Assembly: GCA_018065145.1 (NCBI GenBank)
Contig: JAGHTW010000201.1
Coordinates: 1 to 55,040, forward strand
Direction of reading: 5' to 3'
Source of the DNA: Candidatus Prevotella equi
GTDB taxonomy: Bacteria > Bacteroidota > Bacteroidia > Bacteroidales > Bacteroidaceae
Length of the DNA: 55,040 bases
The first letter of the stretch is position 1, and every line of letters starts with the position of its first letter. Both the position numbers and the translations under genes were made by a program. The notes below the pieces were generated by a model. It saw only the letters and a list, made by a program, of their open reading frames with translations. It was not told the origin of the DNA and ran no database searches. Shown here one piece after another: positions 34,450 through 43,859 of this stretch.

Positions 34450-35442
34450 ATGGAAAGAGTAATCGGAAACTATACGAGTCAGGAGAATCGTTCATTCCCC
34501 TTGGACTGTGAGACTCTGGAGGCAATCCAGAACAACATTGACATGCTGGGTGCTTTAGGCAATATGGTAGGCGATAAGACCATTCTCAGCGGCTGCCAGC
34601 CAAAGGCAAATGGTGGTAGAGAGGAAGGTTATGTCTTTTTGAAGACAACCGCCTATCCAATGGGTGAAGTTCTGCACTTTGCTGGAAGCAGTGAAAATTC
34701 AGACTATCTGCATCTGGTGACATCAAACGGCAATGTTACTCAGGGAGAAGTGACGTATAATGGCGCATATACTACGCGCCAAGTTGCACAAGGCACAGGT
34801 GCGGAACGATGGGCGTGGGCAGAACTGAAAGAACCTGTGGACATCGAGGCTATTGCTGCATCCCTTCGTGAACAGATGGCATCAATCCAAGTAGAAATGG
34901 CAAAGATAAAACCTGTTCCATTAGGTGTTGTGGAAATGTATAGTGGTTCCGCTATCCCTGATAATTATGCAATTTGTGATGGCCAGGCGTTTAGCCAAGC
35001 ACTTTACCCCGAACTTTACGCAGTACTTGGTACAAAGTTTAACAAGGCTGATACAGCTGCAGGCATGTTCTGTTTGCCTGACCTTCGAGGAAGGTTTATC
35101 GTGGGGCAAGGCTCAGATGCCGATTATAACACTATAGGCAAGACTGGTGGTGAGAAAACGCATTTGCTAACTCCACAGGAAACAGCGATGGTTGACCATA
35201 ATCATACAGCCACCTGTTCACAGGGGGGTGAGCATAGCCATAAAATATATTCAGAAAGTGGTAATGATGGCGGTAGTGGTCAGCATGAATTAGGTGGTGG
35301 TGATAATGGTGTTTATACAGGTTCTGCAGGTTCACATACACATACCATCGGTATTGGGCAATCTGGAAGTTGGAATGCTTCAAAGGCTCACGAGAACCGC
35401 CCCCCTTACTTTGTCCTGTTCTATATCATGCGCCTGAAATAA
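34450..35442 (+). CDS. Tail collar fibre protein
   Basis: 330 residues from the ATG at 34450 (a TTG at 34429 would overlap the previous gene). The C-terminal half is a phage tail collar domain: GVVEMYSGSAIPDNYAICDGQ (in two parts, about residues 159-180), then LPDLRGRFIVGQG (about 209-221) and the His/Gly-rich DHNHTATCSQGGEHSH and SHTHTIGIGQSG metal-site loops, ending ENRPPYFVLFYIMR. A short fibre that contacts the host surface. No adenine-type match to the DGR template is seen in it. Confidence 0.88.
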   Translation: MERVIGNYTSQENRSFPLDCETLEAIQNNIDMLGALGNMVGDKTILSGCQPKANGGREEGYVFLKTTAYPMGEVLHFAGSSENSDYLHLVTSNGNVTQGEVTYNGAYTTRQVAQGTGAERWAWAELKEPVDIEAIAASLREQMASIQVEMAKIKPVPLGVVEMYSGSAIPDNYAICDGQAFSQALYPELYAVLGTKFNKADTAAGMFCLPDLRGRFIVGQGSDADYNTIGKTGGEKTHLLTPQETAMVDHNHTATCSQGGEHSHKIYSESGNDGGSGQHELGGGDNGVYTGSAGSHTHTIGIGQSGSWNASKAHENRPPYFVLFYIMRLK

Positions 35443-35448
35443 ATACTG

Positions 35449-35476
35449 TTTGAATACTAATTAAAAACCGTTCAAA
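35449..35476 (+). promoter_or_regulatory. 28-bp start-codon-proximal element, copy 3 (upstream of adhesin)
   Basis: TTTGAA, 16 bases, TTCAAA, with the shared interior ACTAATTAAAAACCG. It ends 2 nt before the ATG of the 2665-residue adhesin. Confidence 0.65.
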
Positions 35477-35478
35477 AT

Positions 35479-38400
35479 ATGAGTACACAGAAAAGAAGCG
35501 TGCTAAAAAACTGGTTTCGCAAAGGTTTGATTCCTACACAGGTTCAGTTTGCTGATGTCTTTGACAGTTTCTTGCATAAGAGTGAAGACCTGATTCCCCT
35601 GAGTCAAGTGGATGGTCTTGTTGCAGAACTAAACAACAAGAAGTATGAGCTTCAGGAATATCTTAACGAGAAATTAAGAGAAGCCGTCGTCGAACTTGAC
35701 AACAGTGTCAATGACAACAGCAATGCCACGGTGTCATCGATAGACTTTGGTTTCAAAGAAGGCTATGGTCTATATATGGACTTGACAATGCTCAGTGGTG
35801 AAACAAAAAGAGTATCTTTGGATATTCCTTTAGCCACTTTAGAACATGATGGTCTGATGAGTTCTAATGACAAAGCGACTCTTGAAGATGCTGTAGAAAA
35901 CATCGAGAACCTTGATCATCGTAAGTTTGCGGAGTTTGACGGTCTCACAAAGACATCCGTCACAATAGAGATGCAGAGCGCTACAGCCCCATTTGAAGCC
36001 ATTCTGTACAGTCCTGCAGATGGTTGCTTCGTTGCAAGAAAGGGCGGTAAGTATTATGCAAGTTTTTATGGTTATCTCGAATATAATGATCATAGCTTAA
36101 AGGCTCGCAAAGACAAACTGTTCCTTCATAAAACGACACATAAGCCTTGGGCATGGAATAGTGAAGAAGGCACTCTTACCACCTTCAACAGTGAAGTTCC
36201 TGATGGTGCCATTGTTGAAACTATGCTCAGCGAAGAACTAAAGCATAAAGTGAACAAGACAGATGTGGTGATAATAGACTATTGGACAACGGAGACCCCA
36301 GGTATCATGAAAGACATGGTACGCAAGGAGGGGATCTATATGTACAATTATGAGACAAAGAAACTATATGTCTCATATTTTGATCAGGATTACTATTTCG
36401 GCAATGTTGATTTGTCTGCTGATGCCATCTATGTACGCAAGGAAAAGAACATTCCTTACATCTGGAAGTCAGGTGACATGGAACCTATTGCCCCAGAGGA
36501 CATCCCTGCAAGCATCTTCAACGCAACGAACGAGATTCCTGTCAGAGGCTACTATGTTCTGTGTGATCCAAACAACCAGGAACTGAGTGCCGTTCATGCA
36601 GCATGGAATGCAGGTAAAGCCGTCAGCGGTCTGATCATATCCTTTGAGAGTGGTACCAGCATCTGGAAGACCTTCCAGTATATCGGCAAGACTGTGACAG
36701 AATCAAACTGGCTTAATGAAGCCAACTGGAAGGACTTCGGTAGCCTTGCAGCTGGCAGTGAAAGCTATGTCGATATAAACAACCTTCTTGGCAACACAAC
36801 TGTTTACACACTCAGTGCAGCTCTGGAAGCCTTGAAGAACTATATGGAGAAGACCAACACTGACTACTGCAAGCAGGGAATGATCATTGCTTACAAGAGC
36901 AGTGAGAAATACGAAGTGGAGTGCAAACAGTACAAAGGTACAACAAAAGCAGACTTCTGGGAAAGCGGTCTTTGGCAGGACTTCGGCGGTGGCAACGTTG
37001 AAGCAGAAAACACCCCAGCTGAGGGCAGCACCACACCATTCAGCACAGGTGGCGCTTATGAGCATATCCCTACGGGAATCAATGTCAACACAGAGACAGA
37101 GGGAGTGGTAAAAGTGTCCTTGCGCAATGCTGCAGGTGAACAGATAGGTGATGAAGAGCAGTTTCCTGTTGGAAGTGGTACCGGTGGCGGTGTTGCTTCT
37201 GGTGCTGTTGTAAGCATCGCCTTGGAAGAATCCCCTGTTTATGTTGGTCTTGGTGGTACCGCAATAATCAAGGCAGCCATCCGAAGCATGAAGACAGACG
37301 GAAGCGGAACCTTGAACGGTATTTCACGCATTGACATCATTGACCGCGACAGCAGCCTGAGTGTTTACACCGACACGAAAGACCATGAGAGTTCTGATGA
37401 TCTGGAAGACTTCAAGTTTCGTATTGACCTCAGCAGCCTCATCAGCCAGGCAGGAACGCGCAAGTTCCGTATGACCGCAACGGATGAGGAAGGCAATACC
37501 GGTTCAAAGAATTTCCAGATTACAGCAGTGGATGTTACCTGTACCTGCATCCAGACACTCAACTACAGTGCGGCAAGCATCATCCCACAAGGTGGTTCCA
37601 AGACCATAGACCTTTACAAATTCGGCAACTACACGAGTGACAAAGGCATCCTTGTGACAACAGACATATTTATCGGAGGTGAATGGGTGAACGTAGGCAA
37701 GGCGACCGTCTATGATGCCTACAGCCACGCTGTAAGCTTCGATGCTGTAGCACTTGGTCTTTCTCATGGCAGCTATCTTGTCAGGATCCAGGGAGAAGAT
37801 GTTTCTTCTGGGGTGAAGGGAAACACCATCTATACAAGTGTCATGGTGATAGATCCTGAAAGCATCATCCCTGTTGTCTCTATCAGATACAATGATACAA
37901 CCGACGGTGAAGTGAAACGTTACAGCAGTGTAAAGATAGAGATTGCAGCCTACCAGAACGATAAGAACTATGTTGAGGGCGTGAGCCTGATGGAAGGCGA
38001 GAAGGCAATCAGCAACATCACCTGTGAGAAGGGAACAACCTATACCGTCACACGTCAGATACAATCCGGAGAAGACGGCAGCATCCTTGCTTTTTATGCA
38101 ATGGTTGCAGGTAGCGTGTCAGGCACTGTGCGCATGACCGTAAACGGAAGCGCTATCAAAGCCACATTGAAGGAGAATGCCATCTATGCCTTTGACTTCG
38201 GAAGCCGTAGCAATTCAGAGTCAGACCACAGCATAACGGATGGTGACTTCAAGATGGAGCTGACTGGAGTAAACTGGAGTTCCAACGGTTTCAAGAACTA
38301 TCTTGGCGAGGTGGCACTTCGCATCGCGGAGAATGTCAAGGGACAGCTCAATCACTACCCATTCAAGGCAGACAACCTTGAAAGTGCCGGTGCAGCCATA

Positions 38401-41400
38401 CAGTTTGCCTTCGCCTCGAACAACACCATCAATGATGACACAATGCTTCTGAAATGCTATGATGAAGGACTTGGTGCAGGTTTCTATGTGACAGGCAAGG
38501 TCATCGGCATCTATGCTAACGGAGGCATCAGCGGACGTGAGGAACGCGCATACGCTCAGGGTGAGAAGGTGACAGTGTGTGTTGTCGTAGAACCAGGATC
38601 TAAAACCGTGAGCAGGGACGGCAATACATATTCAACCATCAAGCTTTTCCTGAATGGTGAGGAAGTCGCTTGCATAGGCTATCAGCCAGGAGGCGGCAGA
38701 CTGTATCAGGAAAAGCCGATTGAGTATGACGGTACAGAGGGCGACCTGTATCTGTACTATATTCTTGCATGGGAGAGCTATGCAGAATGGGCAAAGTGTT
38801 TTGAGAACCATGTCGTGAAGCTTACAGATACAGCGGTGATGGCTCAAGAGTATGAAGAAAATGACGTGCTGACAGCCCAGATGCCAGACAGAACCAAGCT
38901 TGCGGATCTCGGAATGCCATATATCATAGAGTGCCCTTGCGAGGGCAGTGATGTAGGTGCTCTTGACAGTACGACAAGCACAAGCACCAAGAACTACATC
39001 ACCCTGTATTACTACAACCCTGCGCGCCCATGGACAAACTTCATGGCAACAGAGGTTCAGACAAGAAACCAGGGAACGACATCAGCCAAGCGCCCTGTCA
39101 AGAACAAGCGCTACTATCTGGCAAAGAGCAAGGGCAAGAACAAGAACACCATCATCACGCTTCTCAATCCTGACGAAACGACAGAGGAAGGGCGCAGGGC
39201 AATAGAGCTTGCCAAGATCAACAAAGTGCAGGTAGGCGACAACACAATCCCTGTGGATCTCATTACGGTGAAGGTCGATTATTCTGATTCCGGCAATGCA
39301 AATGACTGTGGCGTATGCGACATGATGAACAACACATTCCGCGCCCTCGGAGGTCAGTACCTTACCCCTGCGCAGAGAGCCTTTGATGGTACCTACGACA
39401 AGGGGGATGTGCATCTGGAAGGCTTGCAGATGAATCACTCGACGGCAAACCACAATGTCGCAACCTTCCGTTGTGACAACGAGGTTCCTTCAAGCGGAAA
39501 CATCATATTCCACGCAAAGGGCAACTGGAAGGAAGACAAGAGTGAACAGCTTGCACTCGGTTTCAAAGACACTCCTGGATATAACAAGGGATGCCTCAAC
39601 TATGGTGACGGCAGTTTCGTTGAATACTTCGGCAGAAGGGATGAGAGTCTTGTGGACATCAAGACACGATTCCGCAACGACTCCACCGTGAACACAGGCA
39701 AGCTTTACCTTCTCAGCCTCTACTGTGGCAGCTCATACTGTTTCATGAAGTATGATGCCACAAGAAGCGTATGGGAAGAGCAGGGTGGCAAGATGTATCA
39801 GGACAACAGCGGCAAGTGGCATGTTGAAGGTACGGTCTTAAATCCTGTCACTGGCTTTGAGCTCTTGAACTATCAGGGCTTTGACTGGTTCCAGGGCGTT
39901 TCTTCCCTTGATGACATGATGAATCCGCTGATCACAGTGGATGCAGAGGGAAACGAGACGGTGAGCACATCATCCTGGGTGAGAAAACTTGTCGATGCAG
40001 GTTCTATCACGGATCTCAGCGTTGTTCCTGCCTGGACCTTCTATTTTGAGTGTCTTGTGGATGACGATGACCTTGCCCTTGCGTATGCGTTAGGCAAGAA
40101 GTGCCCTTATGAACTATACCGCTGGCTCAGGTTCTGCGACGAATGTGATTATTCAAAGGTTCCTGAAGCCGTGTGGAAGGCAAAGTGGTATGCAGAACTC
40201 TACAAGTACGCATCACCTCAGAGCGTAATGGCTTACGATGTATTCACGGACTATCTGGCAGCCGTTGACCAGAGGGCAAAGAACACACAGCCTATGTGGT
40301 TCCTCGATGACGGCGGCAAGGTAGAGAATGGCATCTACAACAGCGATGAGAATGTCAGGATGTATCTGAACAAGGTCTATGACTGCGATACGACGAACAG
40401 CAAGGACAATGACGGTGGCTGTACTGTTGACGCGGAAATGGATCCAAACCGTGATACGGATGAGAACTACACAAACCCATACGCTGGATGGGGCTCTGTG
40501 CTGTTCCAGAACATCTACCATCAGCAGAATGTGAAATGTCCTACTCAGGAGAGTGGAGAGCTGTCACTGATGAATGTTGCTTCTGCCATGCGTTCCGTAC
40601 AGACCTCTGTTGATGGCGTGACCCTACAGCCATTCAGCCCAGAGGGAGCAAAATACTTCTTCATCACCAAGCGCCTCAAAAAGTGGCCGAAGGTGGTGAG
40701 CAGCTATGACGGTGAACGAAAGTACATCAATTTCACTGCAACCGCTGATGCCATATACTTCTATGCTCTGCAGGGACTCGGTCTTACAGCCCTTCCTTCT
40801 TTCATACAGCGCAGATGGCGCATCAGAGACGGTTTCTATGGTACAGGTTCCTTCACTGACACATATATCAGTTTCCGTCTTGCTGCGAAGTCAAGCGGCT
40901 ACTTGCGCATCAAGGCAGCCAAGACCGGATATTTCGGCATCGGTAATGACAACAGAGGCGTGATCCGTGAGAGCTGCTATATGGAGGCAGGTGAGACGCA
41001 TGACTTCAACATGGCAGTGTATGACAGCAACGCCCTCATATACATCTACCAATGCGACAGAATCAGCGCAATGGATATGAGCCAGGTAACGATGGCCAAC
41101 AGTGGCGGAACGCTCAATCTCGGCTCAATGACATTGCTGGAGGAACTGACGCTTGGCGGTACATGGCACGCAGAGGCAGCCAATGAGACAAGCTACCCAT
41201 ACATTACGGGATTGGCTTGTGGTGATATGCCATTCCTCAGGATGATCAATGCGGAGAACACCAAAGTTGAGACCATTTCAGCAGCTTCATGCCCTCGACT
41301 TGCAGAAGTGTATGCAAAAGGATCCGCGCTGACAACGATTGCCCTTGCAGAGACATCGCCAATAGAGACGCTTGAACTGCCATCGACTATGACATCACTT

Positions 41401-43476
41401 TCATTCACCAATCTGGCAAACCTGAAATATCCTGGTGGATTGAGCTTTGAAGGTGTTGGAAGTGTCAGAAGCATCCTTGTTTCCGACTGTGGCAAGATAG
41501 ACTGTGCACAGCTGCTTCTTGATATTATAGCCGGAGGTGCATCAATCAGATACATCCGTCTTGCAAATATCAATGTGACAGGTCAGTCAGGAGTATTGCA
41601 GACACTTATTGACGGAGGTGTGACAGGACTCAGTGCAAGCGGTGCCACATACGGCGAGAGTGGAAAGTGTACTGGACTGACAGGACGCTGGATAATGACG
41701 GACTTCGTAAGCAATGAGACCCTTTCATCCATGCGCTCATATTTCCCAGAGCTGAGCATCCACAACAGCCAGTACAGCTGCATCAGCTTTGCAGATACTG
41801 TTGGTGATCCCCAGAACATCACGAACCTGGACAACAGTACAGGCTATGAGTTTGGCAACAACTACACCCCTTCATCCCACATCAGCCAGATATGGGAAAA
41901 CATGAAGCCAGTCATTGGTCTCTATAGCCCAGGAGAGGAAAAGATGCGCTGCGTCCGCCTCGATGAGCGAGACTATACGAAGCTTGCAGATGGCCGTGCC
42001 CTGAATAATACATACGACAAGGGAGAGTATGACGCATTCATGTATAACCCTCACTACTGGTACAAGGGCATCAATGACTTCAAGAATGATAAGAAGTATC
42101 TTTTCCTGTCTTCCCTTGATGAAGAGCCTATTTCGTCAGCGAGTGTAGTACGTCGCTTCAAACTGTCAGAAATACTGCTTAAGGCTGGTTACTCTGTAGT
42201 TACAGACTCTACAGATACAGGAATCTTCACAGAGGATGGTGAGCTGAAATTTGATAGCAGCCAGGCATTTATTAGGACTAACAGCAGCTACAACACCTAC
42301 ATGATGGATGTGGAAGGAATGAAGCAAGTCCGTTGGCCAGGTGTGGCAAGCAGCAGAATTGGCGCGATTTTTGTTGATGAAGATGGCAAGATGCTTGATG
42401 TGTACACTCTTACAGGCATGGCAGCAGATTCCGACTTCACTGATGGCGACTATACCTTCACTAATGTTCCTACAGGAGCGAAATACATAGTCTTTGCAGC
42501 CAAAGTTGGTTTCACCAATGCAGAAGCCATCGCCGTTGACAGCAGTGAGCTTGAAGCCATAGAACCTGACTGGGTGGAGCACAAGCCTGACCTTTGCGGC
42601 ATCTACGCAGCAGCTATGGTGAACGGAACCCTTCGCAGTGTTTCGGGCGTACAGGCAAAGGTTGGTGACAGTAACAGCAACACATACACAGGATGGTCAT
42701 ACGACAAGGAAGGTCATGTTCTTCCAAAGGATCCTGCAGATGTGGCAGACCTGCCACTTCATTACACGGTGAAGGACTTCCAGAACCTGGCATGGCTCAG
42801 AGGCAAAGGCTATCAGATGATAGACTACGAAATGAGTAAGGACATTGCCAACCTGTTTTTTGCCATCGTCGGCAACAGAGACGGTCAGGCTGTATGCGGT
42901 CAAGGCAGAAGTGTAGGCAGTTCCAGCAGTAACGGCTGGCGCAATAACTACAACACTGGTGCATTTGATTCAATCGGCAAGGCAAACAGTGCGTGGACAT
43001 CAGGAAGCGGCAACAAGGTTCTTGGCATAGAGAACTTCATGGCATGTAACTCTGAGCCAATGGACAATGTGGCAGTGAACATTGCCGACTATGCTACCTA
43101 CAAGAAGAACAAGATGGTTCCGACTGGTGCAGATCCGACAGATGCCGTCTGGCACATCTTTGACCCTCTGACAAAGACAGAGCGCACAGTGCAAGGTTTG
43201 AATGTTCCATCAGGTTACTGCATCGGCAGAGTGAAGTTTGGCAGGTTTGCGGACGTTGTTCCATCAAAGACCACGAACGACAACAGCCGCTGGAACCAGA
43301 ACTATGGTGATGGATATTGGTACACTCATTCTACTGGCCGTGCCGTGTACCGCTCTTTCAACTATGCGAATGCGTGTGGCGGTCTCGTGTTCTCGAACGC
43401 GTTTTACGCCGCTTCGTACTCGAGCACGAACTACGGCGCGCGTCTGGCCTTCAGAGGAACGATAGAGTTGATATAG
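35479..43476 (+). CDS. Giant tail fibre/adhesin, DGR target protein
   Basis: 2665 residues. The N-terminus (SVLKNWFRKGLIPTQVQFAD, DSFLHKSEDLIPLSQVDGL) is the tail-attachment region of Bacteroidetes phage fibres. Residues ~700-950 are beta-rich Ig/Big-like repeats, ~960-1130 a jelly-roll/lectin-like part (IYAFDFGSRSN onward), and ~1870-2040 a leucine-rich-like stretch (LEELTLGG, LPSTMTSLSFTNLANL). The last ~130 residues have the C-type-lectin-like layout of DGR targets and end in the variable repeat: residues ~2620-2659, with variable sites FNY, C, F, FY, Y, S. It would display the diversified receptor-binding surface. Confidence 0.92.
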   Translation: MSTQKRSVLKNWFRKGLIPTQVQFADVFDSFLHKSEDLIPLSQVDGLVAELNNKKYELQEYLNEKLREAVVELDNSVNDNSNATVSSIDFGFKEGYGLYMDLTMLSGETKRVSLDIPLATLEHDGLMSSNDKATLEDAVENIENLDHRKFAEFDGLTKTSVTIEMQSATAPFEAILYSPADGCFVARKGGKYYASFYGYLEYNDHSLKARKDKLFLHKTTHKPWAWNSEEGTLTTFNSEVPDGAIVETMLSEELKHKVNKTDVVIIDYWTTETPGIMKDMVRKEGIYMYNYETKKLYVSYFDQDYYFGNVDLSADAIYVRKEKNIPYIWKSGDMEPIAPEDIPASIFNATNEIPVRGYYVLCDPNNQELSAVHAAWNAGKAVSGLIISFESGTSIWKTFQYIGKTVTESNWLNEANWKDFGSLAAGSESYVDINNLLGNTTVYTLSAALEALKNYMEKTNTDYCKQGMIIAYKSSEKYEVECKQYKGTTKADFWESGLWQDFGGGNVEAENTPAEGSTTPFSTGGAYEHIPTGINVNTETEGVVKVSLRNAAGEQIGDEEQFPVGSGTGGGVASGAVVSIALEESPVYVGLGGTAIIKAAIRSMKTDGSGTLNGISRIDIIDRDSSLSVYTDTKDHESSDDLEDFKFRIDLSSLISQAGTRKFRMTATDEEGNTGSKNFQITAVDVTCTCIQTLNYSAASIIPQGGSKTIDLYKFGNYTSDKGILVTTDIFIGGEWVNVGKATVYDAYSHAVSFDAVALGLSHGSYLVRIQGEDVSSGVKGNTIYTSVMVIDPESIIPVVSIRYNDTTDGEVKRYSSVKIEIAAYQNDKNYVEGVSLMEGEKAISNITCEKGTTYTVTRQIQSGEDGSILAFYAMVAGSVSGTVRMTVNGSAIKATLKENAIYAFDFGSRSNSESDHSITDGDFKMELTGVNWSSNGFKNYLGEVALRIAENVKGQLNHYPFKADNLESAGAAIQFAFASNNTINDDTMLLKCYDEGLGAGFYVTGKVIGIYANGGISGREERAYAQGEKVTVCVVVEPGSKTVSRDGNTYSTIKLFLNGEEVACIGYQPGGGRLYQEKPIEYDGTEGDLYLYYILAWESYAEWAKCFENHVVKLTDTAVMAQEYEENDVLTAQMPDRTKLADLGMPYIIECPCEGSDVGALDSTTSTSTKNYITLYYYNPARPWTNFMATEVQTRNQGTTSAKRPVKNKRYYLAKSKGKNKNTIITLLNPDETTEEGRRAIELAKINKVQVGDNTIPVDLITVKVDYSDSGNANDCGVCDMMNNTFRALGGQYLTPAQRAFDGTYDKGDVHLEGLQMNHSTANHNVATFRCDNEVPSSGNIIFHAKGNWKEDKSEQLALGFKDTPGYNKGCLNYGDGSFVEYFGRRDESLVDIKTRFRNDSTVNTGKLYLLSLYCGSSYCFMKYDATRSVWEEQGGKMYQDNSGKWHVEGTVLNPVTGFELLNYQGFDWFQGVSSLDDMMNPLITVDAEGNETVSTSSWVRKLVDAGSITDLSVVPAWTFYFECLVDDDDLALAYALGKKCPYELYRWLRFCDECDYSKVPEAVWKAKWYAELYKYASPQSVMAYDVFTDYLAAVDQRAKNTQPMWFLDDGGKVENGIYNSDENVRMYLNKVYDCDTTNSKDNDGGCTVDAEMDPNRDTDENYTNPYAGWGSVLFQNIYHQQNVKCPTQESGELSLMNVASAMRSVQTSVDGVTLQPFSPEGAKYFFITKRLKKWPKVVSSYDGERKYINFTATADAIYFYALQGLGLTALPSFIQRRWRIRDGFYGTGSFTDTYISFRLAAKSSGYLRIKAAKTGYFGIGNDNRGVIRESCYMEAGETHDFNMAVYDSNALIYIYQCDRISAMDMSQVTMANSGGTLNLGSMTLLEELTLGGTWHAEAANETSYPYITGLACGDMPFLRMINAENTKVETISAASCPRLAEVYAKGSALTTIALAETSPIETLELPSTMTSLSFTNLANLKYPGGLSFEGVGSVRSILVSDCGKIDCAQLLLDIIAGGASIRYIRLANINVTGQSGVLQTLIDGGVTGLSASGATYGESGKCTGLTGRWIMTDFVSNETLSSMRSYFPELSIHNSQYSCISFADTVGDPQNITNLDNSTGYEFGNNYTPSSHISQIWENMKPVIGLYSPGEEKMRCVRLDERDYTKLADGRALNNTYDKGEYDAFMYNPHYWYKGINDFKNDKKYLFLSSLDEEPISSASVVRRFKLSEILLKAGYSVVTDSTDTGIFTEDGELKFDSSQAFIRTNSSYNTYMMDVEGMKQVRWPGVASSRIGAIFVDEDGKMLDVYTLTGMAADSDFTDGDYTFTNVPTGAKYIVFAAKVGFTNAEAIAVDSSELEAIEPDWVEHKPDLCGIYAAAMVNGTLRSVSGVQAKVGDSNSNTYTGWSYDKEGHVLPKDPADVADLPLHYTVKDFQNLAWLRGKGYQMIDYEMSKDIANLFFAIVGNRDGQAVCGQGRSVGSSSSNGWRNNYNTGAFDSIGKANSAWTSGSGNKVLGIENFMACNSEPMDNVAVNIADYATYKKNKMVPTGADPTDAVWHIFDPLTKTERTVQGLNVPSGYCIGRVKFGRFADVVPSKTTNDNSRWNQNYGDGYWYTHSTGRAVYRSFNYANACGGLVFSNAFYAASYSSTNYGARLAFRGTIELI
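43335..43456 (+). repeat. DGR variable repeat (VR)
   Basis: 122 bp aligned without gaps to the template repeat 271 bp downstream. Mismatches to TR adenines: 43357, 43358, 43363, 43375, 43376, 43391, 43402, 43403, 43405, 43417, 43424, 43448, 43449, 43452 (ten or so A to T, two A to G, three A to C). One mismatch is not at adenine: 43411 (TR T, VR G). All TR C and G positions are retained. The GC-rich run CTACGGCGCGCGTCTGG (43431-43447) is the probable IMH-like initiation region. Confidence 0.95.
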
Positions 43477-43496
43477 CGTAACGACGAGAAAGCGTC

Positions 43497-43524
43497 AGAT
43501 GGAGGCCCGTAGGGAGCTCCATCT
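43497..43524 (+). other. Hairpin 1 downstream of VR
   Basis: AGATGGAG (43497-43504) and CTCCATCT (43517-43524) form a perfect 8-bp stem; inside, CCC/GGG (43506-43508/43512-43514) can pair around GTA. It begins 20 nt after the adhesin stop and 40 nt after VR. DNA hairpins just past VR are needed for efficient target recognition in the Bordetella phage DGR. Confidence 0.7.
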
Positions 43525-43532
43525 CTCACTTT

Positions 43533-43546
43533 CCGGCGTTAGCCGG
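43533..43546 (+). other. Hairpin 2 downstream of VR
   Basis: CCGGC (43533-43537), loop GTTA, GCCGG (43542-43546): a 5-bp all-GC stem with a 4-nt loop, directly after hairpin 1 and before the TR promoter box. Confidence 0.6.
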
Positions 43547-43568
43547 TCGATTTTTGCGAAAATTTTTG

Positions 43569-43576
43569 TAACTTTG
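43569..43576 (+). promoter_or_regulatory. -7 box of the DGR template RNA promoter
   Basis: TAACTTTG (43569-43576) matches TAnnTTTG; transcription would start near 43583, 23 nt before the TR. A TTTG at the normal -33 distance is not seen, so the promoter may be weak or activated. Confidence 0.55.
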
Positions 43577-43582
43577 CACCCT

Positions 43583-43859
43583 CAAAATAAGGTAGATAAT
43601 CTCAATGGCCGTGCCGTGTACCGCTCTAACAACAATGCGAATGCGAATGGCGGTCTCGTGTACTCGAACGCGAATAACGCCTCTTCGAACTCGAACACGA
43701 ACTACGGCGCGCGTCTGGAATTAAGAGCTACTGCCAAGCATGGCAGATAATCGCACCAATGCAGTGATGACGTGTCATCAGCGTATATGCGAGAGATTAG
43801 AGCCTCGGCAACAGCACGCAAGTGGAAAGCCGGAACATAACTAAGGGCCCTGAAGGCTT
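43583..43859 (+). ncRNA. Predicted DGR template RNA leader/TR/spacer
   Basis: From the predicted start at ~43583 through TR to the RT start codon. The 132-nt spacer after TR is non-coding and contains TGATGAC (43765-43771)/GTCATCA (43774-43780), a 7-bp hairpin. In the Bordetella phage DGR the RNA spacer beyond TR is required for cDNA synthesis and for RT-Avd binding; the same role is inferred here. Confidence 0.6.
43606..43727 (+). repeat. DGR template repeat (TR)
   Basis: 122 bp matching VR. It holds eleven AAY (Asn) codons when read in the VR frame, the usual TR design because mutagenesis at both adenines of AAY can give about fifteen amino acids and no stop. About 26 adenines lie before the GC-rich initiation-like run and 5 after. 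An 83-codon frame across it (43499-43750) is a by-product of this design, not a gene. Confidence 0.95.

Noticed and set aside
34450..35442. Tail collar fibre as a second DGR target
   Set aside because: Its C-terminal sequence shows no alignment to TR.
35839..43194. Numerous antisense frames under the adhesin gene
   Set aside because: They are shadows of a long, codon-biased gene and lack starts, promoters or domains.
43499..43750. 83-codon plus frame across the template repeat
   Set aside because: It is rich in Asn because TR is built of AAY codons; it has no promoter-start relation and is explained by the DGR template.
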